Part shown: in pieces, positions 55,891 through 62,104 of the stretch | Numbering within the stretch: position 1 is the stretch's first letter | How the letters are laid out: every line of letters starts with the position of its first letter | Source of the DNA: Novosphingobium resinovorum | GTDB taxonomy: Bacteria > Pseudomonadota > Alphaproteobacteria > Sphingomonadales > Sphingomonadaceae | DNA: 64,000 nt | Assembly (NCBI RefSeq): GCF_001742225.1 | Contig: NZ_CP017075.1 | Span: forward strand, 682,001-746,000 | Reading direction: 5' to 3' | Position numbers and translations under genes: made by a program | The notes under the pieces: model-generated | Database searches by the model: none | What the model was told of the DNA's origin: nothing | What the model saw: the letters and a program-made list of their open reading frames with translations, nothing else

Positions 55891-57285
55891 ATGTCCACGA
55901 TCGTCCTCGAATTCAACGAGTTGTCGCCAAGGCTGCTCGACCGCTTCATAGCCGAGGGGCATCTGCCGAACTTCCGGCGCCTGCGCGACAGCGCGCTGGT
56001 CGCCGTCACCGATGCGGAGGAGGAAGCGCCGTATCTCGAACCGTGGATCCAGTGGGTCACGGTCCACACCGGGCTTTCCTACGCGGAGCATCGCTGTTTC
56101 CAGCTCAATGACGGCGCCGCGCTGGATGCGCCGCGCATCTGGGATCTGGTGAGCCGCAGCGGGCGCAGCAACTGGATCTGCGGTAGTATGAATGCGGCGT
56201 CGCAGCCGGGCTTCCGGGGGCATTTCCTGCCCGATCCCTGGGCGACGGAGCCGATCGCCCAGCCGCCCGGCCATTTCGACGCCTACACAGGGCTGGTTCG
56301 CAGCTATGTGCGTGAACACAGCGCCAGACCGGATGTATCCGGGGCGGACTTTGCGCGTTTCGGCCGTTTCATGCTCGCACATGGGCTTTCCGCAAGGTCG
56401 GTGCTGGCCGCGATTCGCCAATTGGCGGGGGAGCGAAGTGGTAACGTCAAATGGCGACGGGCGATGATACTGGACCGGCTGCAGTGGGACCTGTTCCGCT
56501 CGATCCACCGCAGCGCCCGCCCCCATTTCTCCACGTTCTTCCTGAACAGCACCGCGCATTTCCAGCATTTCCACTGGCGCGAGTTCGAGCCTGCGCTGTT
56601 CAGCATCCAGTCGTCGGCGCAGGATCTGGAGACATATGGGGGGAGCGTGCTCGACGGCTATCGCAACATGGACCGGATGGTCGGGCAGGCGCTGGCCATG
56701 ACCAGGGAAGACGACAATCTCGTGCTCGTCACCGCCCTGGGGCAGCAGCCTATGCTGTCGCACGAGGAAGACGGCGGACGACAGATATTCCGGCACCGGG
56801 ATATCGATCGACTGCTCGCGTTCGGTGGGGTCGCGGCAGAGTGGACTTATGCCCCGGTAATGTCGCAACAGTTCCTGCTCCACTTTGAGAGCGATGCGTC
56901 GGCCCAAGCGGCGGCGACACGGATCGAGGCGCTGCGCCTGTCCGACGGCAGGCAGCCGATGTGGGCGCGGCGGCAAGGCGCGATGCTGGATGCGGGTTGC
57001 ATGATCGAGCAGGCTCCGGGTGAGGACGTGATGGTGACGTCATCCGCCACCAACGAAGTGCTGCGCTTCTCCGACCTGTTCTATCCGCTCGAGGCGCTGC
57101 GCAGCGGCAAGCATCATCCGGACGGGGCGTTCTGGATCAAGGGGCCGGGCATCCGGGCGGAGCGCCTCGCCGATCGCGTGTCGCTGCGCTGCGTGGCACC
57201 CACGCTCGCCGATCTGGCAGAGGTCGGAGGGCGTTTTTCGGCGCCTTCGCTGCTCACACCCGCGCGGATGGAGGTGGCCGCCTGA
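55891..57285 (+). CDS. Alkaline-phosphatase/phosphodiesterase-fold protein with degenerate metal motifs
   Basis: A 464-residue cytoplasmic protein. The start IVLEFNELSPRLLDRFIAEGHLPNFRRLRD and the following PWIQWVTVHTGLSY follow the pattern of type I phosphodiesterase/nucleotide pyrophosphatases (DG..P.L....G.LPNL..L, then the Thr nucleophile region ending TG). However, the first metal-binding Asp is Asn9 and the usual SDHG metal motif reads TALG at 281-284. It is therefore probably not a standard metal-dependent phosphodiesterase; it may be inactive or have another role. No signal peptide. The long helical middle (HGLSARSVLAAIRQLAGERSG) fits the cap region of this family. Confidence 0.65.
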   Translation: MSTIVLEFNELSPRLLDRFIAEGHLPNFRRLRDSALVAVTDAEEEAPYLEPWIQWVTVHTGLSYAEHRCFQLNDGAALDAPRIWDLVSRSGRSNWICGSMNAASQPGFRGHFLPDPWATEPIAQPPGHFDAYTGLVRSYVREHSARPDVSGADFARFGRFMLAHGLSARSVLAAIRQLAGERSGNVKWRRAMILDRLQWDLFRSIHRSARPHFSTFFLNSTAHFQHFHWREFEPALFSIQSSAQDLETYGGSVLDGYRNMDRMVGQALAMTREDDNLVLVTALGQQPMLSHEEDGGRQIFRHRDIDRLLAFGGVAAEWTYAPVMSQQFLLHFESDASAQAAATRIEALRLSDGRQPMWARRQGAMLDAGCMIEQAPGEDVMVTSSATNEVLRFSDLFYPLEALRSGKHHPDGAFWIKGPGIRAERLADRVSLRCVAPTLADLAEVGGRFSAPSLLTPARMEVAA

Positions 57286-57376
57286 GCGCTTTTTGCAATG
57301 CAGCAATTTCCGCTTCCGCGTTCGCCGTCGCCGTTATAGCCTGCAGGATCGCGCGAAAATGGAGGCTTGGGGTAGC

Positions 57377-58426
57377 ATGGGGAACGGTTCGATCGTCGAG
57401 TTCATCGCAGGTCTTCCCAAGGCGGAACTGCACGTCCACCTGGAGGGAACGCTGGAAGCGGAACTCAAGTTCAGGCTGGCGGCGCGCAACGCGGTGGACT
57501 TGCCTTACGCCGATGTCGATGCGATGCGGGCCAGCTACGTTTACCATGACCTGCCCAGCTTTCTGGCGATCTTCTACGAGGGCAGCTTCGTCCTGCACCG
57601 CGAGGAGGACTTTCGCGATCTGGTCTACGCCTATCTGGAAAAGGTCGCAGGGCAGAACGTCGTCTATGCGGAGATGTTCTTCGATCCGCAGCAGCACACC
57701 GATCGCGGCATCCCGTTCTCGGTGATGATCGAAGGCCTGACGCGCGGTCGCATCGAGGCGGAGCGTGATTTCGGTATCCGCTCGCAACTGATCATGTGCT
57801 TTGTGCGGGAACGCAGTGCGGAAAGCGCGATGGCCGTGTTCGAGATGGCCCTGCCGTACAAGCACCTGATCGTCGGGCTGGGGCTCGACTCCGATGAGAA
57901 GGACAACCCGCCCGAAAAGTTCGCCGAGATATTCCGGCGCGGCCGTGAAGAGGGCTTCCGGCTGACGATGCACTGCGACGTCGACCAGAAGAATACCCAC
58001 GAGCATATCCGGCAGGCGATCGAAGAGATCGGCGTCGAGCGCATCGACCATGGCGCCAACCTGCTCGACCGACCCGAACTGATCGCCATGGCCGGGGAGC
58101 GCGGGCTGTTCTTCACCGTGTGCCCGTATGCGAACGAAATGATGCGCCCCGGAGAGCGGCAGTCGATCGCGCGGGGGATGCTGGACCGGGGTTTGCGGCT
58201 GACGCTCAACTTGGATGATCCGGCCTACATGGAAGGCAAGTACATCAACGAGAACATGCTGATGGTGCATGAACTTGCCGGTTTCGAACGGGAAGACCTG
58301 CTGACCGTGACGCGCAACGCCTTCGATGCCGCGTGGATCGACGAAGACCTGCGGCGCGAACTGCACGGCAAGCTCGATGCTTATGCGCTTGCCGCCAGCG
58401 GCTCGGGCGCCGTCTCCAGCGCCTGA
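57377..58426 (+). CDS. Adenosine/adenine deaminase family amidohydrolase with altered HAGE motif
   Basis: A 349-residue TIM-barrel deaminase. The zinc ligands His19 and His21 are in LPKAELHVHLEGTLEAEL, IDHGANLL and TLNLDDPAY (zinc Asp pair 280-281) are present, and CPYANEMM fits the CPxSN strand. The usual HAGE with the catalytic Glu reads MHCDV (His199 kept, Glu replaced by Val202). The overall form is close to bacterial adenine/adenosine deaminases, but the substrate cannot be assumed. Start chosen at 57377 with a purine-rich site upstream; ATG at 57359 is possible. It follows the phosphodiesterase-fold gene by 91 nt. Confidence 0.75.
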   Translation: MGNGSIVEFIAGLPKAELHVHLEGTLEAELKFRLAARNAVDLPYADVDAMRASYVYHDLPSFLAIFYEGSFVLHREEDFRDLVYAYLEKVAGQNVVYAEMFFDPQQHTDRGIPFSVMIEGLTRGRIEAERDFGIRSQLIMCFVRERSAESAMAVFEMALPYKHLIVGLGLDSDEKDNPPEKFAEIFRRGREEGFRLTMHCDVDQKNTHEHIRQAIEEIGVERIDHGANLLDRPELIAMAGERGLFFTVCPYANEMMRPGERQSIARGMLDRGLRLTLNLDDPAYMEGKYINENMLMVHELAGFEREDLLTVTRNAFDAAWIDEDLRRELHGKLDAYALAASGSGAVSSA

Positions 58427-58442
58427 GTCCAGCGGTTCCGGA

Positions 58443-59378
58443 TCAGCCGATCATCGTCAGGTAGGCCGAAACCGTCACGATCGACAGCACGGTGGAAATC
58501 AGGATCACGCGCGCGGTGACGCCGGCTTCACGGCCATAGAACTCCGCGAGCATGAAAGGGCCGGTTCCGGTCGGCAGCATCGCGAGGAGCACGGCGGCAT
58601 GGCGCGCGGGCGGGTCAAGCGGGAACAGCGTGACGGCCAGCACCCAGGCCAGCAACGGGTGGACCGCCAGCTTGAGCGTCACCAGCATCGCCGTCAGCGT
58701 ACCGGCTCCCTTTGCCGCCTGACGCTTTTCTCCGAGGAAAAGGCCAAGGCCGACCAGCGCCGCCGGAGAGGCCGCGCCGCCCAGCAGTTTCAGGAAAACC
58801 TCGACAGGCTGAGGCACGGCCATGCCGGTGGTGGGAAAGAAGCAGGCCACCATGGGTGCCACGATGAGCGGGTTGGTCGCCAGCGACTTGCCGACTTTGG
58901 CAGCGACGCGCAGTGGATGGCTGCCGACGTGGAGGCGGATTTCGATCAGCACGATGGCGCCCGCGAACAGGACGCAGGCGACGACGATCGTGGAGATCAG
59001 CGTGAGCGTGTTGCTCCATGGGCCCAGCGCGGCGAGGAGCAAGGGAAAGCCGAGGAAGCCGGTGTTCGGATAGCTCGCGGCGAGCCCCAGCACGGGGCCA
59101 TCGGCCTCGAAACCGGAGTGCCGGGCGTGAGCGGCAACCGTCAGCGTGAAGATCGCCATGGTGCTGAGGGTGAACACGGCCAGGAAATGGGGCTGCCACA
59201 ATTCGTGCCAGCTGGATTTCGCGACGATATCGAACAGCAGCGCGGGCAGGGCGAGGTAGACGACGAAGCGGTTGAGTTCACTGGTGGCTTGCGGTCCCAT
59301 GACGCCGATCCGCCTTGCCAGCCAGCCGGCGAAGATTAGCGAGAAAACGGGCAGCACGATCCCGAGGATCGCGGTCAT
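58443..59378 (-). CDS. AEC family transporter
   Basis: A 311-residue membrane protein with about ten helices of the auxin-efflux-carrier (AEC) family. The N-terminal pattern VLPVFSLIFAGWLARRIGVM, the helix-break segment GLAASYPNTGFLGFPLLLAALG and the repeat in the second half (TLKLAVHPLLAWVLAV, MLPTGTGPFMLAEFYG) are characteristic. Bacterial AEC carriers often move malonate, malate or similar acids; the substrate here is unknown. It is convergent with the deaminase gene. Start at 59378. Confidence 0.85.
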   Translation of the reverse strand: MTAILGIVLPVFSLIFAGWLARRIGVMGPQATSELNRFVVYLALPALLFDIVAKSSWHELWQPHFLAVFTLSTMAIFTLTVAAHARHSGFEADGPVLGLAASYPNTGFLGFPLLLAALGPWSNTLTLISTIVVACVLFAGAIVLIEIRLHVGSHPLRVAAKVGKSLATNPLIVAPMVACFFPTTGMAVPQPVEVFLKLLGGAASPAALVGLGLFLGEKRQAAKGAGTLTAMLVTLKLAVHPLLAWVLAVTLFPLDPPARHAAVLLAMLPTGTGPFMLAEFYGREAGVTARVILISTVLSIVTVSAYLTMIG

Positions 59379-59480
59379 GAGCACAAGGTCCGCAACATGA
59401 CTGCAGGCGCTACTGTCGAGAAGCACGCTATGCGAGGATTAATCCGGCACCGTGCATGCGTTCTGCGCAACATCGCATGC

Positions 59481-59510
59481 AAAAGGGCGGCCCGGACAAC
59501 CGGACCGCCC
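59481..59510 (-). terminator. Rho-independent terminator of the hsp20 gene
   Basis: On the minus strand an 11-bp stem (GGGCGGTCCGG with CCGGGCCGCCC, one G-T pair) with a TTGT loop is directly followed by TTTT. It begins about 60 nt after the hsp20 stop and before the AEC gene. Confidence 0.85.
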
Positions 59511-59570
59511 ATAGCTCCGTACTCGGCACTCACGCAAAGGGACGGGAAACGCGAGCGCCGTTGCGGGCGG

Positions 59571-60038
59571 TTACGCCGCTGCGGTGGTATCCTCGCCGGT
59601 TTCCACGACGGTCAGCTTGCTGCCTCCGACCACGACCTTCTTAGGCTTCATCGCCTCGGGAACCTCGCGCACGAGGTCGATGACGAGCAGGCCGTCGGCA
59701 AGGTCTGCGCTATCGACACGCACGTAGTCGGCGAGTTCGAAGCGGCGTTCGAAACCGCGCTGGGCGATGCCGACGTGCAGCATTTCGCCATCGGTGGTCT
59801 CATCGGGCTTGTGGCCCTTCACGACCAGCAGGTTCGCCTGCGCGGTGATGTCGATGTCGGCCGGCTTGAATCCCGCCACCGCCAGGGTGATGCGGTAGGC
59901 ATCCTGGCCGCGCCGTTCGATGTTGAAGGGGGGGTACTTGTCGCCCGAATTCGCGCGCGCCTGGTTCTCGATCATGTCGAACAGGCGGTCGAAGCCGACC
60001 ATGGTGCGGCGATAGGGCGAAAAATCGATGCGGTTCAT
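59571..60038 (-). CDS. Small heat shock protein (Hsp20/IbpA family)
   Basis: A 155-residue alpha-crystallin-type chaperone that holds unfolded proteins for later refolding by DnaK/ClpB. The N-terminus MNRIDFSPYRRTMVGFDRLFDMIENQ is the IbpA/class A signature of proteobacteria; the alpha-crystallin domain runs from PPFNIERRGQDAYRITLAVAGF to LLVIDLVREVPEAMKPKKV. Start at 60038 with GGAGG nine bases before, which is buried in the leader hairpin described separately. Regulation is probably by RpoH at transcription and by an RNA thermometer at translation. Confidence 0.93.
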   Translation of the reverse strand: MNRIDFSPYRRTMVGFDRLFDMIENQARANSGDKYPPFNIERRGQDAYRITLAVAGFKPADIDITAQANLLVVKGHKPDETTDGEMLHVGIAQRGFERRFELADYVRVDSADLADGLLVIDLVREVPEAMKPKKVVVGGSKLTVVETGEDTTAAA

Positions 60039-60133
60039 GACAAAAATCCTCCAATGAGCAATCTTCGTGTGGATGAGGCCCGCGATGCGGCGCCTCGTTC
60101 TGTGAGCCATCCCCTTGGCGGGCCATGACTCGC
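60039..60133 (-). promoter_or_regulatory. ROSE-type RNA thermometer in the hsp20 leader
   Basis: The minus-strand leader can form three hairpins in a row. Near the 5' end GAGTCAT pairs with ATGGCTC; the middle one is GAGG-CG-CCGC-ATC-GCGG-GCCTC; the last, ATTGCTCATTGGAGGAT (plus-strand 60046-60062), pairs TTGCTC with the ribosome binding site GGAGGAT. The TTGCT...GGAGGAT arrangement is the conserved core of ROSE elements, which block the Shine-Dalgarno site at low temperature in rhizobial and other hsp20 mRNAs. Folding was done by eye. Confidence 0.8.
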
Positions 60134-60139
60134 ATTCCT

Positions 60140-60167
60140 AGATATGCTAGCCGCCCGACCTTTCAAG
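60140..60167 (-). promoter_or_regulatory. RpoH-type (sigma-32) promoter of hsp20
   Basis: On the minus strand CTTG (minus-35, within CTTGAAA at 60161-60167) is followed after 17 nt by CATATCTAGG, which fits the alphaproteobacterial RpoH minus-10 pattern CYTATnTnnG at most positions. The predicted start of transcription is near 60133, giving a ~95-nt leader. Confidence 0.7.
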
Positions 60168-60203
60168 GCCTGACCCTCAATGAGCATCTGAATGGAGTTT
60201 GGC

Positions 60204-60467
60204 ATGAGCCAGCCGAAGATTGAAATCTACACCAAGTGGGGCTGCCCCTACTGCGTCGCCGCCAAGTCGCTGCTCGACAAGAAGGGCGTCGCCTACGAGG
60301 AATACGACCTGACCATGGGCGGCCCGAAGCGCACCGAAATGCTGGAGCGCGTGCCCGGCGCCACCACGGTCCCGCAGATCCTGATCGACGACAAGCCCTT
60401 CGGCGGCTTCGACGACATCAATGCGCTCGACCGCGAGGGCAAGCTCGATCCGGTACTGGGGCTCTGA
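60204..60467 (+). CDS. grxC: Glutaredoxin 3
   Basis: An 87-residue dithiol glutaredoxin: IYTKWGCPYCVAAKSLLDKKGVAYEEYDL contains the CPYC redox site, and GATTVPQILIDDKPFGGFDDI contains the TVP cis-proline and the GG/D glutathione-binding residues. It reduces disulfides with glutathione. The ATG at 60204 has GGAG six bases upstream; an upstream ATG at 60192 in frame is less likely. It is divergent from hsp20 and 4 nt before the nitrilase-family gene. Confidence 0.94.
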   Translation: MSQPKIEIYTKWGCPYCVAAKSLLDKKGVAYEEYDLTMGGPKRTEMLERVPGATTVPQILIDDKPFGGFDDINALDREGKLDPVLGL

Positions 60468-60471
60468 CCGG

Positions 60472-61299
60472 ATGATCCGCGCGGCGCTGTTCCAGATGAC
60501 GACGGGCATCGACCCGCAGGCCAATGCGGCGGCGATCGTCGATGCCGTCGCTGCGGCACGTGCGGGCGGGGCGGCCATGCTGTTCACGCCCGAGATGTCC
60601 GGCCTGCTGGACAGGAAGCGCGAGCGCGCGCGCGAGGCGATCCGGAGCGAGGCGGACGATCCCGTTCTTGCGGCGGTGCGCGATGCGGCGCGGCGGGAAG
60701 GGATATGGGTGCATATCGGATCGCTCGCCATCGCGCGTGAAGACGGCAAGTGGGCCAACCGGGCTTTCGTGATCGACGACGCGGGGGAAATCCGCGCCCG
60801 CTACGACAAGATGCACATGTTCGACGTCGATCTTTCGACCGGCGAAAGCTGGCGCGAATCGAACGCTTACGTGGCCGGTGATGAGGTGGTCACGGTGGAA
60901 ACGCCGCTCGGGCGTCTGGGGCTGGCGATTTGCTATGACGTGCGCTTCCCGGCCCTGTTCGAAGCGCTGGGCCGTGCGCACTGCGACGTGATCGCCATTC
61001 CCGCTGCCTTCACGGTGCCCACCGGCAAGGCGCACTGGCACCTCATGCAGCGCGCCCGCGCGGTCGAGGCCAGTGCTTACGTGCTCTCGGCCGCGCAATG
61101 CGGGCGGCATGACGATGGCCGCGAAACCTACGGCCATTCACTGGCGATCGACCCCTGGGGCGAGGTCCTGCTCGACATGGGCGGTGCGGATGACGGTGGC
61201 ACCTCAGGCGTGGGTTTCGTCGATCTCGACGCGGCGCGCATCGCCGAAGTGCGCGGTCAGCTTCCAAGCCTTGCCAACCGTCGCACCATCGCCAAATAG
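60472..61299 (+). CDS. Carbon-nitrogen hydrolase (nitrilase superfamily, Nit-like)
   Basis: A 275-residue amidase of the nitrilase superfamily. The catalytic triad is Glu in MLFTPEMSGLL, Lys in ARYDKMHMFDVDL and Cys in AICYDVRFPALFEAL. The KMHMFDVD and GLAICYDVRFP sequences are typical of the Nit1/Nit2 branch, which removes deaminated glutathione or cleaves omega-amides (2-oxoglutaramate). The adjacency to a glutaredoxin fits deaminated-glutathione repair, but this is inference. Start at 60472, 4 nt after grxC. Confidence 0.9.
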   Translation: MIRAALFQMTTGIDPQANAAAIVDAVAAARAGGAAMLFTPEMSGLLDRKRERAREAIRSEADDPVLAAVRDAARREGIWVHIGSLAIAREDGKWANRAFVIDDAGEIRARYDKMHMFDVDLSTGESWRESNAYVAGDEVVTVETPLGRLGLAICYDVRFPALFEALGRAHCDVIAIPAAFTVPTGKAHWHLMQRARAVEASAYVLSAAQCGRHDDGRETYGHSLAIDPWGEVLLDMGGADDGGTSGVGFVDLDAARIAEVRGQLPSLANRRTIAK

Positions 61300-61307
61300 C
61301 TGGTGTC

Positions 61308-61805
61308 ATGATCGTTTTCGACCTGGAATGCCGCGAGGCACAGCATCGATTCGAGGGCTGGTTCAAGTCCTCGGACGACTATGCACGCCAGCAGGAACGT
61401 GGCCTGGTGGCGTGTCCGCATTGCGGTTCCGGCGAGGTGGCGAAGGCGGTTCAGGCGCCGCGTCTCGCGCGTAAGGGTAACCAGTTGCCGCAAGTAGCGC
61501 CGAGTCCTGCTCCGGCACGCGCCAAGGCGCCGCCGCCGAGTGCGCCCGTCGCCAATGCTCCACTGCCGCCGCAGGCCGCCGAACTGATGCAGGCTCTGGC
61601 GACGATGCAGGCCGAGGCGCTGAAATCCTCGCGCTATGTCGGGGAGAGCTTCGCCAAGGATGCACGGGCCATGCATTACGGCGAGCGTGAGGTCGAGACC
61701 ATCCACGGGCAGGCCAGCCCCGCCGAGGCGAAGGAACTGATCGAGGAAGGAATCGGCCTCATGCCGCTGCCGTTCCCGGTTGTCCCGCCCGAGCAGGCGA
61801 ACTGA
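61308..61805 (+). CDS. DUF1178 family protein
   Basis: A 165-residue protein of the DUF1178 family, starting MIVFDLECREAQHRFEGWFKSSDDYARQQERGLVACPHCGS, with a CPHC zinc-type pair and a Cys earlier (LEC). The middle is Ala/Pro rich (QVAPSPAPARAKAPPPSA), and the C-terminal part (RYVGESFAKDARAMHYGEREVETIHGQA, EEGIGLMPLPFPVVPPEQ) is conserved in the family. Function is unknown. It follows the nitrilase-family gene by 8 nt, and that order is common in alphaproteobacteria. Confidence 0.9.
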   Translation: MIVFDLECREAQHRFEGWFKSSDDYARQQERGLVACPHCGSGEVAKAVQAPRLARKGNQLPQVAPSPAPARAKAPPPSAPVANAPLPPQAAELMQALATMQAEALKSSRYVGESFAKDARAMHYGEREVETIHGQASPAEAKELIEEGIGLMPLPFPVVPPEQAN

Positions 61806-61844
61806 TTGCCAAGCTGCCATGCAGCCGCTAGGACGCCTCGGCAC

Positions 61845-61921
61845 GCGCCCGTAGCTCAGCAGGATAGAGCATCAGATTCCTAATCTGGGGGCCACAGGTT
61901 CGAATCCTGTCGGGCGCACCA
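61845..61921 (+). tRNA. tRNA-Arg (anticodon CCT)
   Basis: A complete 77-nt tRNA. The acceptor stem is GCGCCCG/CGGGCGC, the D arm is GCTC...GAGC, the anticodon stem is TCAGA/TCTGG with loop TTCCTAA (anticodon CCT, reads AGG), and the T arm has CAGG-TTCGAAT-CCTG. The 3' CCA (61919-61921) is encoded. It lies 39 nt after the DUF1178 stop. Confidence 0.97.
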
Positions 61922-61987
61922 TTTCACGATCGATACGTCCATTTATGCGTTGACGTCCTATAGCGTGATCGACTTCAGCTGTATCAT

Positions 61988-62074
61988 CGTCATTCCCGCG
62001 AAGGCGGGAATCCATCTCCTGATGGTGACTGTTGCAAGGACATCAGTTGGGTCCCCGTTTTCGCGGGGATGACG
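61988..62074. repeat. REPIN-like inverted-repeat element, copy 2
   Basis: An 87-bp element of the same size and ends as the one at 9103-9189. The left arm begins CGTCATTCCCGCGAAGG and the right arm, read on the opposite strand from 62074, begins CGTCATCCCCGCGAAAA; inside the arms CCTGATG and CATCAG also pair. The middle is different from copy 1. It lies between the tRNA and the end of the amidohydrolase gene. Confidence 0.8.
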
Positions 62075-62104
62075 AACGGTTTTTCAGTCAAATGCGATCA
62101 CACC

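Noticed and set aside
61845..61921. tRNA-Arg as an integration site of a genomic island
   Set aside because: No integrase next to it and no repeat of the tRNA 3' end in the following 2 kb.
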